Under the pieces are notes generated by a model that saw nothing but the letters and a program-made list of their open reading frames with translations, was not told the DNA's origin and did no database searches. A DNA stretch of 64,000 nucleotides, from contig NZ_LMIV01000002.1 in the NCBI RefSeq assembly GCF_001428865.1, forward strand, positions 814,903 to 878,902, read 5' to 3'. A program made the position numbers and the translations under genes. Shown in pieces: positions 35,595 through 44,325 of the stretch (position 1 is its first letter; the number at the start of each line of letters is the position of its first letter). The stretch is from Sphingomonas sp. Root241. Lineage in GTDB: Bacteria > Pseudomonadota > Alphaproteobacteria > Sphingomonadales > Sphingomonadaceae.

Positions 35595-37259
35595 ATGCTT
35601 CCCTATTTCATCTATGCCGGTGTCGGCCTTGCCGCGCTGCTGATCCTCGGGCTGGTGCTCGCGCGGCTCTACAAGCGCGCGTCGAAGGAGATCGGCTTCG
35701 TCCGCACCGGTTTCGGCGGCGAGAAGGTGGTGATCAACGGCGGCGCATTGGTGCTGCCGGTCTTCCACGAGACGATGCCGGTCAACATGAACACGGTGCG
35801 GCTCGCGGTCGAGCGCAAGGCCGGCGACGCCCTGATCACCCTCGATCGCCTCCGCATCGACGTGAAGGCCGAATTCTATGTCCGGGTGAAGCCCGATTCG
35901 CAGGCGATCGCCACCGCCGCGCAGACGCTCGGCATGCGCACGATGCACCCCGATGCGCTGAAGGAACTGGTCGAAGGCAAGTTCGTCGATGCGCTTCGCT
36001 CGGTCGCGGCGGGGATGACGATGGCGCAGCTCCACGAGCAGCGCGCCGAGTTCGTCCAGAAGGTGCAGCAGGTCTCGTCGGTCGATCTGGCGATGAACGG
36101 GCTCGAGCTGGAGTCGGTGTCGCTGACCGGGCTCGACCAGACGTCGATCGAGCACTTCAATGCCAACAACGCGTTCGACGCCGAAGGCCTCACCAAGCTC
36201 ACCGAGCAAATCGAATTGCGCAAGAAGGCGCGCAACGACATCGAGCAGGACACCCGCGTCCAGATCGAAACGAAGAACCTCGAGGCGCAGCGCGCTTCCT
36301 TCCTGATCGGCCGCGACACCGAGTTCGCCCGGCTGGAGCAGGAGCGCGAAGTCGAGATGCGCCGCGCCGCGCAGGGCGCCGAAGTCGCGCGCGAGCAGTC
36401 GCTCCGTCAGCAGGAAGCCGATCAGGCCAAGATCGAGGCCAAGAAGCTCGTCGACTCGCAGCAGATCGAAGCCGATCGCGCGGTGCAGGAGGCGAAGATC
36501 GCCCAAACCCAGGCGCTCGAGCTCGCCCGGCAGGAGCAGCAGATCGCGGTCCAGAACAAGAGCCGCGAAGAAAGCCAGGCCAAGGCCAAGGCCGATGAGG
36601 CGCGCGCCGAGGCAGTAGTCGCCGAGGAACGCGTCGGCACTGCGCGCGAGGCCGAAGTCGCCGAGCGCCAGAAGCGCATCGAGCTGATCGACGCTTCGCG
36701 TGAGGCCGAGCGCGCCGCGATCGGGATCAAGGTCCAGGCCGAGGCCGAGAAGGCGGCCGCTGCCGATCGCGCCGAGGCCGCGCGCCTCGCCGCCGAGGGC
36801 GAGGCCGAGGCGGCCAAGCTGCGTTCGGACGCCGATCGCGTCCGCTTCGAGGTGGAGGCCGCGGGCCAGCGCGCCGTGAACGAGGCGGCGAACATCCTGT
36901 CGTCCGACCAGGTCTCGCTCCAGACCAAGATGGCTTTGCTCAAGGTGCTGCCCGAGGTGATCCGTGAGGCGTCCAAGCCGCTCGAGGCGATCGATTCGAT
37001 TCGGATCGTCCAGGTCGACGGGCTCACCGGCCGCGGCGGCGGCGGGATCGGTGCCGCGAACGACGGTGACGGCGAGCGTAACCTCGCCAATTCGGCGGTG
37101 TCCGCGGCGCTGCGCTATCGCGCGCAGGCGCCGGTGATCGACGGGCTGATGAAGGAGCTCGGCTTCGACGGCAGCTCGCTCGACTCGCTCGTCGCCAGCG
37201 CCGCTGCCGACATCGCGCCGCCGGTGGCGCCGGAGCCTCCGGTGAAGGCTGCCGAATAA
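35595..37259 (+). CDS. yqiK: Flotillin family protein YqiK-type
   Basis: About 554 residues from the ATG at 35,595, preceded by AAGGAG at a good distance; an earlier ATG at 35,562 would add 11 residues. An N-terminal membrane helix (MLPYFIYAGVGLAALLILGL) is followed by the SPFH/band-7 domain (RTGFGGEKVVINGGALVLPV, then MNTVRLAVERKAGDALITLD). A long Ala/Glu-rich coiled coil (about 230-460) ends in a C-terminal domain with KMALLKVLPEVIREASKPLE. Flotillins form oligomeric scaffolds in ordered membrane regions. The tail is Gly/Ala rich with few fixed residues. Confidence 0.92.
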   Translation: MLPYFIYAGVGLAALLILGLVLARLYKRASKEIGFVRTGFGGEKVVINGGALVLPVFHETMPVNMNTVRLAVERKAGDALITLDRLRIDVKAEFYVRVKPDSQAIATAAQTLGMRTMHPDALKELVEGKFVDALRSVAAGMTMAQLHEQRAEFVQKVQQVSSVDLAMNGLELESVSLTGLDQTSIEHFNANNAFDAEGLTKLTEQIELRKKARNDIEQDTRVQIETKNLEAQRASFLIGRDTEFARLEQEREVEMRRAAQGAEVAREQSLRQQEADQAKIEAKKLVDSQQIEADRAVQEAKIAQTQALELARQEQQIAVQNKSREESQAKAKADEARAEAVVAEERVGTAREAEVAERQKRIELIDASREAERAAIGIKVQAEAEKAAAADRAEAARLAAEGEAEAAKLRSDADRVRFEVEAAGQRAVNEAANILSSDQVSLQTKMALLKVLPEVIREASKPLEAIDSIRIVQVDGLTGRGGGGIGAANDGDGERNLANSAVSAALRYRAQAPVIDGLMKELGFDGSSLDSLVASAAADIAPPVAPEPPVKAAE

Positions 37260-37267
37260 GTCACCTC

Positions 37268-37349
37268 CGTCATCCCGGCGAAAGCCGGGATCTCATGCGG
37301 CTCCGGTCCCGCGCCTTCACCTGAGATCCCGGCTTTCGCCGGGATGACG
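37268..37349. repeat. Paired palindromic repeat (gtcatcccggcgaaagccggg type)
   Basis: Two inverted arms as at 30,266-30,341, with about 22 bases between them. Located after the flotillin operon; could act as a transcription end or a mRNA-stabilising hairpin. Confidence 0.85.
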
Positions 37350-37448
37350 ATCTGGTGATAAGCACGCCTTATCGTCGGCGCGCGGCTATTTGTTTGACGC
37401 GGGGCCTGCGGACGGCAGAAACGCGCTGCACCAATCAGGGGGGGCATT

Positions 37449-38063
37449 ATGCCGTTCGTGCTGCACGAATACGCGCTGTCGGGAAATTGCTACAAGATCC
37501 GCCTCACCGCGGCGCATGTCGGGCTGCCGCTCGAACGGCGGGAATACGACATCCTCAAAGGCGAGACGCGCACCGCGCAGTTCCTGAGCGAGGTCAACGC
37601 CAATGGCCGCATCCCGGTGCTCCAGGTCGGCGAGGATTTCCTTCCCGAGAGCAACGCCGCCGCCTTCTATGTCGCCGACGGCAGCGATCTGATCCCCGCC
37701 GATCGCTTCGCGCGCGCCGATCTGCTGCGCTGGATGTTCTGGGAACAATATAACCACGAACCCAATGTCGCGACGGTGCGCTTCTGGCGGACCCTGGTGG
37801 GCGAGGCGAACCTCACCGATCTCCAGCGCGCCTTATTGCCCGGCAAGATCGCCGCGGGCGAGGCCGCGCTGGCGCTGATGGACGAGCATCTCGGGCGGAG
37901 CGATTTCCTTGTGCTCGACCGGGTCACGCTCGCCGATATCGTGCTCTATGCCTATACCCATGTCGCCGAAGAGGGCGGTTTCAGCCTCCGGCCCTTTCCG
38001 AATGTCCGCGCGTGGCTGGCGCGGGTGGCGAGCCATCCCGCACATATTCCTATTACTGAATAA
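37449..38063 (+). CDS. Glutathione S-transferase family protein
   Basis: A 204-residue GST-like protein. N-terminal thioredoxin fold: HEYALSGNCYKIRLTAAHVG, with the Ser/Cys region, and NGRIPVLQVGEDFLPESNAA, the cis-Pro loop (IPVL) and the glutathione-binding ESNA. The C-terminal helical domain carries LALMDEHLGRSDFLVLDRVT. Role in detoxification is the default; the substrate is unknown. Stands alone between repeats. Confidence 0.87.
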   Translation: MPFVLHEYALSGNCYKIRLTAAHVGLPLERREYDILKGETRTAQFLSEVNANGRIPVLQVGEDFLPESNAAAFYVADGSDLIPADRFARADLLRWMFWEQYNHEPNVATVRFWRTLVGEANLTDLQRALLPGKIAAGEAALALMDEHLGRSDFLVLDRVTLADIVLYAYTHVAEEGGFSLRPFPNVRAWLARVASHPAHIPITE

Positions 38064-38066
38064 CCC

Positions 38067-38148
38067 CGTCATCCCGGCGAAAGCCGGGATCTCAGGCAAT
38101 AGAGCGATGCGCCTGCGGCACGAGATCCCGACTTTCGTCGGGACGACG
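38067..38148. repeat. Paired palindromic repeat (gtcatcccggcgaaagccggg type), second arm diverged
   Basis: First arm identical to those at 30,266 and 37,268; the second arm has point changes (GAGATCCCGACTTTCGTCGG). An older copy of the same unit. Confidence 0.75.
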
Positions 38149-38221
38149 GCTCGAACGATTCCGATTGTAACATTCGCCGGGCATAGGCGCTCGCAGGACA
38201 GGCTCCCGCGGGGGAATGATC

Positions 38222-39097
38222 ATGGCGACGATCACCAGGCTTCCGTTCGACGCAGCGCATTTTGGCGATTTCCATGCCACCGAGCCGACGATCCCCGAGC
38301 GGGTGATCGCCGGGCGCCGGCAATATCGCACGGTGTGGATTTCCGACGTCCATCTCGGCACGCGCGGCTGCAATGCCGAGATGCTCATCGACTTCCTCGA
38401 CCATGTCGACAGCGAGACCATGTACCTCGTCGGCGACATGATCGACGGCTGGGCGATGAAGAAGCGGCTCTACTGGCCCGCGACGCACAACGACATCGTC
38501 TGGCGCGTGCTCAAGCGCGCCAAGCGCGGCACCCGGATCGTCTATATCCCCGGCAACCATGACGAGATGTTCCGCCAGTTCGCCGGCCTCAACTTCGGCG
38601 GGGTGGAGATCCTCCGCCAGGCGATCCACGAGACCGCTGACGGCCGCCGCCTGCTCGTGCTCCACGGCGACGAGTTCGACGCGATCACCATGTCGCATCG
38701 CTGGCTCGCGCATCTGGGCGACGCCGCATACGAGGGGATGATGGCGCTCAACCGCTGGCTCAACAGTGTCCGCCGCCTGTTCAACCTGCCTTATTGGTCG
38801 CTCAGCAAATACGCCAAGCAGAAGGTCAAGAACGCGGTTTCCTTCATCTCCCAGTTCGAGGAAGTGGTCGCGCACGAGGCGGCGCATCGCGGAATCCAGG
38901 GCGTGATCGCCGGGCATATCCACAAAGCGGAGATGCGCACGATCCAGGGCGTGGAATATTACAATGACGGCGATTGGGTGGAGGGTTGCACCGCGCTCGT
39001 CGAGCATTACGACGGTACCATGGAAATTCTCCATTGGGCCGATGAGATGGCGGCGCGCGATGCGCCGGAGTCCGAGGCCAGACTAGAGGCGGCGTGA
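38222..39097 (+). CDS. UDP-2,3-diacylglucosamine diphosphatase-like metallophosphoesterase
   Basis: A 291-residue calcineurin-like phosphoesterase. Metal-binding motifs in order: WISDVHLGTRG at about 39-49, YLVGDMIDGW at about 67-76, YIPGNHDEMFR at about 107-117, VLHGDEFDA and GHIHKAEMR. This set is that of LpxH/LpxG-type enzymes of lipid A synthesis. A GGGGG lies 7 bases upstream of the ATG at 38,222; ATG at 38,216 is an alternative. The glycosyltransferase gene follows directly (GTGA overlap possible), so the pair may serve envelope glycolipid synthesis. Confidence 0.83.
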   Translation: MATITRLPFDAAHFGDFHATEPTIPERVIAGRRQYRTVWISDVHLGTRGCNAEMLIDFLDHVDSETMYLVGDMIDGWAMKKRLYWPATHNDIVWRVLKRAKRGTRIVYIPGNHDEMFRQFAGLNFGGVEILRQAIHETADGRRLLVLHGDEFDAITMSHRWLAHLGDAAYEGMMALNRWLNSVRRLFNLPYWSLSKYAKQKVKNAVSFISQFEEVVAHEAAHRGIQGVIAGHIHKAEMRTIQGVEYYNDGDWVEGCTALVEHYDGTMEILHWADEMAARDAPESEARLEAA

Positions 39098-39120
39098 CGG
39101 CGGCGACGGGAGTCGACGAA

Positions 39121-40143
39121 GTGCGCATCGCAATCGTGACCGATGCCTGGGAGCCCCAGGTCAACGGCGTCGTCCGCACGCTCCAGTCGGTTCGCCGGGT
39201 GCTCGAGGCGCAGGGCCATCAGGTCGAAGTGATCTCGCCCGACCGTTTCTATTCGCTGCCGTGCCCCACTTATCCCGAGATCCGCCTCGCGCTCGCCAGC
39301 ACCGGCAGTGTCGGCGCGATGCTCGAGAAATTCCGCCCCAACGCGATCCATCTGGCGACCGAGGGTCCGCTCTGCGTCGCCGCGCGGCGCTGGTGCCTGC
39401 GCCACGACATGCCGTTCACCACGGCATATCACACCCAGTTTCCCGACTATGTCTCGGCGCGCTCGGGCGTTCCGGCGGAATGGATCTGGCGCTACATCCG
39501 CTGGTTCCATGCGCCGAGCCAGGCGATCCTCGCCTCGACGCCGTCGATCCGCGAATCGCTGATCGCGCACGGCATCACCCAGGTGAAGCATTGGGGCAGG
39601 GGCGTGGACCTAGCCGCTTTCCACCCCGGCCTTGCCCCGCACCCCGCGATGGCCGAACTCGAAGGCCCGGTGCAGCTCTATGTCGGCCGCGTCGCGGTGG
39701 AGAAGAATCTCGAGGCGTTCCTGCGCACCACCCATTCCGGCACCAAGGTGGTGGTCGGCGACGGCCCTGCGCGGACGGCGCTCAAGGCGCGCTTCCCTGA
39801 AGCCAGGTTCCTCGGCCCGATGTTCGGCGAAGAGCTCGCCTCAGCCTATGCCGCCGCGGACGTGTTCGTCTTCCCCAGCAAGACCGACACGTTCGGGCTG
39901 GTGATGATCGAGGCGCTGGCCTGCGGCGTGCCCGTCGCCGGCTATCCGGTCACCGGCCCGATCGACGTGCTGACGCCCGAAACCGGCGCGATGGATGCCG
40001 ATTTGACCAAGGCGATCGGCGAGGCACTGACGCGCGACCGCGCGGCCTGCGCCGCTTACGGCCGCAGCTTCACCTGGGAAGCGAGCGCGCGCCAGTTCCT
40101 GAACGCGCTTTATCCCATGGACGGCCACCAGGCCGCGGCATAA
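39121..40143 (+). CDS. Glycosyltransferase family 4/GT-B type
   Basis: A 340-residue GT-B glycosyltransferase. The family opening MRIAIVTDAWEPQVNGVVRT starts at GTG 39,121, behind GGGAG; an upstream GTG at 39,094 that overlaps the previous stop would add nine residues. Later motifs include VGRVAVEKNLEAFLR, FVFPSKTDTFGLVMIEALAC (the EX7E-like sugar-nucleotide site) and GVPVAGYPVTGP. Related enzymes include mannosyltransferases acting on glycolipids. Donor and acceptor are not assignable. Coupled to the phosphoesterase gene. Confidence 0.88.
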   Translation: MRIAIVTDAWEPQVNGVVRTLQSVRRVLEAQGHQVEVISPDRFYSLPCPTYPEIRLALASTGSVGAMLEKFRPNAIHLATEGPLCVAARRWCLRHDMPFTTAYHTQFPDYVSARSGVPAEWIWRYIRWFHAPSQAILASTPSIRESLIAHGITQVKHWGRGVDLAAFHPGLAPHPAMAELEGPVQLYVGRVAVEKNLEAFLRTTHSGTKVVVGDGPARTALKARFPEARFLGPMFGEELASAYAAADVFVFPSKTDTFGLVMIEALACGVPVAGYPVTGPIDVLTPETGAMDADLTKAIGEALTRDRAACAAYGRSFTWEASARQFLNALYPMDGHQAAA

Positions 40144-40168
40144 TCTGGGCCTCGGAACAGGGACGGGC

Positions 40169-40723
40169 ATGCGCAACTTCACCGACAAGCTCAGGATCGG
40201 GGCATTGCTCCCCATTTTGGCCTGCATCGCCGCGCCGGCGGCCGCGCAGGACACGGTCGGCCTCAACGGATCGGCTTCGGGGGCCAACGATCTGCCTTTC
40301 GCCCGGCGATCGAGCGAACTCACGGCGATGGGCATGATGCTCCAGATCAAGGGGCAGAAGCTGCAGGGCAAGCGCTGCTTCGAGACCGGCTGCCTGTTCA
40401 TCATCAACCAGACCTCGGATTACGACGCGATCGGGCTGTATCTCGATATCGGCTCGCCCGATCCCAGCGACGCGCCGGTCTGGGGCCCGAATCTCTTCCG
40501 GAACCAGAAGCTCCCCCCGAAACTCGCCCGCTGGACCTACAAAGCGGGCGACGCATCGATGTGCGCGCTCGGGGCCCGAGTGGTGCTCAGGCATCGCAAG
40601 ACGCACGAAGAGGTCGTTTCCGACGGCGTCGTGAGCCTCTGCAAGAGCCCGAAGGTCGATTCGGCACTGCGGATCAACGTCAACACGCCCAAGGTGACGA
40701 TCGAAGAGCCCGGCGCGTATTAG
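40169..40723 (+). CDS. Secreted protein of unknown function
   Basis: A 184-residue exported protein with a signal peptide (LRIGALLPILACIAAPAAAQ). The mature part contains KRCFETGCLFIINQTSDYDA, with a Cys pair, and later Cys in SMCALGARVVLRHRKTHEEV and LCKSPKVDSA. The four Cys suggest two disulfides in the periplasm. No family recognised. It follows the glycosyltransferase by 25 bp on the same strand and may share its transcript. Confidence 0.75.
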   Translation: MRNFTDKLRIGALLPILACIAAPAAAQDTVGLNGSASGANDLPFARRSSELTAMGMMLQIKGQKLQGKRCFETGCLFIINQTSDYDAIGLYLDIGSPDPSDAPVWGPNLFRNQKLPPKLARWTYKAGDASMCALGARVVLRHRKTHEEVVSDGVVSLCKSPKVDSALRINVNTPKVTIEEPGAY

Positions 40724-40835
40724 AGTCGGCGGCCGGAGCGCCTCTTGCCTTGCTCTTCGCCGCGCATCGCACTAAGTCGTCAAGGTGACGTGGCCGCCCG
40801 TGATGGGCGGCCCTTTCTATTTCTGGAGACGAAAA

Positions 40836-41516
40836 GTGGCCCAGCCGCTGATGCCGCACGCGACCGCTTCCTGGCTGGTCGACAATACTTCGCTCTCGTT
40901 CGAGCAGATCGCCGAGTTCTGCGGGCTCCACATCCTCGAGATCCAGGCGATCGCCGACGATACTGCCGCCACCAAGCTCACCGGCCGCGATCCCGTCCGC
41001 GCGCACGAACTGACGATGGAGGAGATCGAGAAGGGCCAGGCCGATCCCGATTACACGCTGAAGATGCTCAAGGGCCCCGAGCAGGTTCGCCGCACCAAGG
41101 GGCCGCGCTACACGCCGGTCTCGAAGCGCCAGGACAAGCCCGACGGCATCGCCTGGATCCTGCGCCACCATCCGGAGATCTCGGACGGCGCGATCGGCAA
41201 ACTGATCGGCACCACGCGCACGACGATCGCCGCGATCCGTGACCGCAGCCACTGGAACATCGCCAACATCACGCCGAAGGACCCGGTCACGCTCGGCCTC
41301 ACTTCGCAGCGCGAGCTCGACGCGCTCGTCGCCAAGGCCGCCAAGGCCGCCGGCATCGAGGCGCCGACCGACACCCGGCTCGAGGGCGACCGCGAGGCAC
41401 TGATCGAGCAGCTCCGCGCCGAACGCACCGCCGCCGCCCACGCCGCCGAAGCCGGCGAAGCGGGCGAGGAGACCGGCCCGGTCGAGCACACCGCCGAGAC
41501 CCTGTTCCGCAGCTGA
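40836..41516 (+). CDS. DUF1013 family protein (TrcR-like)
   Basis: A 226-residue protein of the DUF1013 family, known in Alphaproteobacteria as the cell-cycle regulator TrcR. It begins MAQPLMPHATASWLVDNTSL and contains a helix-turn-helix-like stretch SFEQIAEFCGLHILEIQAIA and a second one, ISDGAIGKLIGTTRTTIAAI. The C-terminus is Ala/Glu rich. The GTG start at 40,836 is behind GGAG; an upstream ATG-initiated reading is not conserved. DNA-binding role inferred from the motifs. Confidence 0.88.
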   Translation: MAQPLMPHATASWLVDNTSLSFEQIAEFCGLHILEIQAIADDTAATKLTGRDPVRAHELTMEEIEKGQADPDYTLKMLKGPEQVRRTKGPRYTPVSKRQDKPDGIAWILRHHPEISDGAIGKLIGTTRTTIAAIRDRSHWNIANITPKDPVTLGLTSQRELDALVAKAAKAAGIEAPTDTRLEGDREALIEQLRAERTAAAHAAEAGEAGEETGPVEHTAETLFRS

Positions 41517-41557
41517 TCGCGGCCGGGCGCCGTTGGCTGGCGCTCATTATTTAAACC

Positions 41558-41585
41558 CGTCATCCCCGCTTTCGCGGGGATGACG
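41558..41585. repeat. Palindromic repeat (cgtcatccccgctttcgcgg type)
   Basis: Single perfect hairpin CGTCATCCCCGC-TTTC-GCGGGGATGACG directly after the DUF1013 gene. It may also end its transcript. Confidence 0.8.
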
Positions 41586-41668
41586 TGGAGTGGGCCTGCG
41601 GGCGGCTTGCGTGTACCCTCCTTCGCGTACGATTCGGGATACCGAAGGACACGCACAGGAGAGACTGC

Positions 41669-42535
41669 ATGTGTGACGAACTGACCACGGCCGACAACGA
41701 ACGGTTCCTGGCCGATGGCATGTCCCGCCGGGCATTCGGAACCGCCGCCGCGGCCGCCGGGTTCGGGCTGCTGCTGCCGAGTCCCGCCAATGCGCTGGCG
41801 GTCAAGGGCCGCGATGTAACGATCAAGACGCCCGACGGCACAGTCGATGCCTATTTCGTCGCGCCCGCCACGGGCAGGCATCCCGCGGTGCTGGTCTGGC
41901 CCGACATCTACGGCCTCCGCCCCGCATTCCGCCAGATGGCCGACCGGCTGGCCGAATCGGGCTATGCCGTGCTCACGGTGAATCCCTTTTATCGCTCGCT
42001 GACGGCACCGGCGCTCCTGGCGAGCGGGGACCGCGCCGCGATCCGCGCCAAGGTGGGCGAATATCGCAAGTTGCTGACGCCCCAGGCGACGATCCACGAT
42101 GCGACGGCGCTGGTGGCGTTCCTCGACAAGCAGCGCGAAGTGGACTCGAAGCGCGGCGTCGGCACCACCGGCTATTGCATGGGCGGCCCGCTGGTGATCC
42201 GCACCGCGGCGGCGGTTCCGGGCAGAGTGCGCGCCGGCGGCAGCTTCCATGGCGGCGGCCTCGTCACCGACGATGCCGACAGCCCGCATCTGCTCATACC
42301 CAAGACGAAAGCGAGCTTCCTGATCGCGATCGCCGAGAATGACGATGCCCGCGCCCCGGGCGACAAGGACAAGTTGCGCGCGGTGTTCGACGCGGCGAAG
42401 GTCCCCGCCGAGATCGAAGTCTACAAAGGCGCGATGCACGGCTGGTGCACGCTCGACAGCGACGTCTACAACCAGGTCCAGGCCGATCGCGCCTGGGCGC
42501 GGCTGCTGGCGCTGTTCGGCAAGGCGCTGGCTTGA
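41669..42535 (+). CDS. Dienelactone hydrolase family protein
   Basis: A 288-residue alpha/beta hydrolase. The nucleophile is Cys in GYCMGG (about residue 170), with a later Asp and His (HGWC near 257) as the rest of the triad, the pattern of dienelactone hydrolases. The N-terminus contains MSRRAFGTAAAAAGFGLLLP, a Tat-type twin-arginine leader, about 16 residues in, so the enzyme is probably exported. The start at 41,669 is set by AGGAGA upstream. Substrate unknown. Confidence 0.85.
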   Translation: MCDELTTADNERFLADGMSRRAFGTAAAAAGFGLLLPSPANALAVKGRDVTIKTPDGTVDAYFVAPATGRHPAVLVWPDIYGLRPAFRQMADRLAESGYAVLTVNPFYRSLTAPALLASGDRAAIRAKVGEYRKLLTPQATIHDATALVAFLDKQREVDSKRGVGTTGYCMGGPLVIRTAAAVPGRVRAGGSFHGGGLVTDDADSPHLLIPKTKASFLIAIAENDDARAPGDKDKLRAVFDAAKVPAEIEVYKGAMHGWCTLDSDVYNQVQADRAWARLLALFGKALA

Positions 42536-42590
42536 CGCGGGGCGTCGTGTTGTTCACGTAATGTTCTCAACCCGAATCGGGAGAGCGGCG

Positions 42591-43211
42591 ATGTCGGACG
42601 ATCTGGTTTTCTATACCAACCCCCAGTCCCGCGGGCGCATCGCGCGCTGGATGCTCGAGGAGTCCGGCGCGGACTATCGCACCGAGGTCGTCGATTATGC
42701 CGGCCGCATGAAGAGCGCGGAATATCTCGCGATCAATCCGATGGGGAAGGTCCCCGCGATCGTCCACCAGGGCAAGGTCGTGACCGAGGGGGCGGCGATC
42801 TGCGCCTATCTGGCGGAGGCGTTCCCCGAAGCCGGTCTCGCACCGCGGCCCGAAGAGCGTGCCGATTATTATCGCTGGCTGTTCTTCGCCGCGGGCCCGG
42901 TCGAGCAGGCGCTGACCAACAATTCCGTCGAATTCGATCCCTCGCCCGAACAGTCGCGCAGGTTCGGCTATGGCAATTACGCCACGACCGTCGACGTGCT
43001 CGAACATGCGGTGTCCGCGCACCCCTATATCGCCGGCGACCGCTTCACCGCCGCCGATGTCTATGTCGGCTCGGCAGTGGGCTGGGGGACGATGTTCGGC
43101 ACGCTGCCGAAGCGCGATGCGTTCCTGGCCTATTTCGAGCGGCTGAGCGGGCGCGAGGCGTTCAAGCGCGCCGCGGCGAAGGACGATGCACTGGTGCCGA
43201 AGCCGGCTTAG
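42591..43211 (+). CDS. Glutathione S-transferase family protein
   Basis: A 206-residue GST. MSDDLVFYTNPQSRGRIARW is a beta-type opening with the Ser near the thiol. The cis-Pro loop is MGKVPAIVHQGKVVTEGAAI. The C-terminal domain carries YIAGDRFTAADVYVGSAV (N-capping box). Only a short space separates it from the preceding hydrolase on the same strand. Distinct from the GST at 37,449. Confidence 0.88.
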   Translation: MSDDLVFYTNPQSRGRIARWMLEESGADYRTEVVDYAGRMKSAEYLAINPMGKVPAIVHQGKVVTEGAAICAYLAEAFPEAGLAPRPEERADYYRWLFFAAGPVEQALTNNSVEFDPSPEQSRRFGYGNYATTVDVLEHAVSAHPYIAGDRFTAADVYVGSAVGWGTMFGTLPKRDAFLAYFERLSGREAFKRAAAKDDALVPKPA

Positions 43212-43261
43212 GCTTGAGCGGGGGTGAGAGAAGCACGAAGACTGCGCGGGAGGAAAATCAA

Positions 43262-43732
43262 GTGAAGATAGTCCTGAGCCTTCTGGCGGCCGGCTCGCTG
43301 AGCGCATTCGGCGCTGCCGCCAGCCTTGACGCATATGTGGGGAAACATCCGCACGAGAAGGTGGGTCCTACGACCTTCCTCACCAATCCGACGGTGAACG
43401 CCGCTATCCAGAAGGCAGTGCCCGACGCGGACATTCGCAACTTCATCGCGGATCGAGAGCTGACCACGGCGCCGATTCGGCGGATCGACAATCGCCTGCT
43501 CGTCTCTGGTTGGGATCATCGGAGCGGTGGCGACGTCAATTGGGCCGTGCTGATTTCGCGCGACGGTACGAAGACCGCGGTCTGCTACTCGACCGGCGTC
43601 GAGCCGGACGTACGAGGCGCCGATTGGTATGTCGGCGGAGCGAAGGTGTTTACGCTTTACGCCCGATGTCCGTCCAAAACCGAGGATCTGAAAGCGCTCG
43701 GAACGTTTCCGATCGGCCCCATTCCAGGCTGA
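43262..43732 (+). CDS. Secreted protein of unknown function
   Basis: A 156-residue exported protein. Signal peptide KIVLSLLAAGSLSAFGAAAS after the GTG start at 43,262 (GGGAGG upstream). The mature part is unrecognised; WDHRSGGDVNWAVLISRDGT and a C-terminal pair of Cys (CYSTG, RCPSK) stand out. Codon use matches the host. Possibly a lipid- or peptide-binding periplasmic protein; not assignable. Confidence 0.72.
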   Translation: MKIVLSLLAAGSLSAFGAAASLDAYVGKHPHEKVGPTTFLTNPTVNAAIQKAVPDADIRNFIADRELTTAPIRRIDNRLLVSGWDHRSGGDVNWAVLISRDGTKTAVCYSTGVEPDVRGADWYVGGAKVFTLYARCPSKTEDLKALGTFPIGPIPG

Positions 43733-43832
43733 GACGGGCGCGAGGCATTCAGGCCGCGCGGCGAAGGATGATGCGCTGATGCCGCGGCCGCGGGGGTGGG
43801 TGTCTGCTAACGCCCAGTAGCGGACGCTCTTA

Positions 43833-44307
43833 TAGCCCTCTCCCGCTTTCGCGGGAGAGGGTTGGGTGAGGGTCTTCTTTCTTCTATTTCTTACGGCATG
43901 CGCACGCCTGTCCGTCGCCAGACGAATCGTCATGCCTCCCGGCTCCGCAGGGAAGCGACGGATGCCGAACGCTTGCTTTGGGGTATGCTGCGCGACCGGC
44001 GACTGGTCGGCCACAAATTCCGCTTCCAGGCCACGATCGAACCGTTCGTGGTCGACTTTTGCGTAGAGGCGCGGCTGATCATCGAGGTCGACGGCAGCCA
44101 GCACAATGCCGAGGCGGATGCCGGGCGAACGCAATTCCTCCAGAGCCGCGGGTATCGAATCCTGCGGTTCTGGAACAGCGAGGTTCTGGAGAATCTCGAC
44201 GGCGTGCTGGAGGTCATCATCGCGGCACTCGATGCCGACAAGCGAGGCTAGCGAGGCAGAAGAAAGACCCTCACCCAACCCTCTCCCGCGAAAGCGGGAG
44301 AGGGCTA
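43833..44307. mobile_element. 44-bp inverted-repeat unit carrying a DUF559 gene
   Basis: Perfect 44-bp inverted repeats at 43,833-43,876 and 44,264-44,307 begin TAGCCCTCTCCCGCTTTCGC and continue GAGAGGGTTGGGTGAGGGTC. They enclose one ORF and nothing else, for a total of 475 bp. Each arm is itself a hairpin (CCCTCTCCCGC-TTTC-GCGGGAGAGGG). The outer ends are TAGCCC...GGGCTA. No transposase and no clear target duplication are seen. Interpreted as a MITE-like or selfish endonuclease unit; this is an inference from the symmetry. Confidence 0.7.
43898..44251 (+). CDS. DUF559 (Vsr-like) endonuclease-fold protein
   Basis: A 117-residue DUF559 protein, a PD-(D/E)xK fold related to Vsr. Conserved parts are REATDAERLLWGMLRDRRLV, HKFRFQATIEPFVVDFCVEA (the D of VDF as a metal ligand), RLIIEVDGSQHNAEADAGRT (the E-x-D) and GYRILRFWNSEVLENLDGVL. 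Catalytic residues look intact. The ATG at 43,898 is in an unusual setting, just inside the left repeat arm, with no strong RBS. It is the only gene in the inverted-repeat unit. Function of DUF559 proteins is unsettled. Confidence 0.85.
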   Translation: MRTPVRRQTNRHASRLRREATDAERLLWGMLRDRRLVGHKFRFQATIEPFVVDFCVEARLIIEVDGSQHNAEADAGRTQFLQSRGYRILRFWNSEVLENLDGVLEVIIAALDADKRG

Positions 44308-44325
44308 GCGATCCACGACTGCTTT

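Noticed and set aside
39094..39120. GTG at 39,094 as the glycosyltransferase start
   Set aside because: Nine extra residues that the family does not have; GTG 39,121 has its own GGGAG and gives the usual MRIAIVTDAW opening. The overlap with the previous stop keeps this open.
43862..43897. Earlier GTG start of the DUF559 protein within the left repeat arm
   Set aside because: It would translate part of the inverted repeat; the conserved protein begins after it, though the start region has no strong ribosome site either way.
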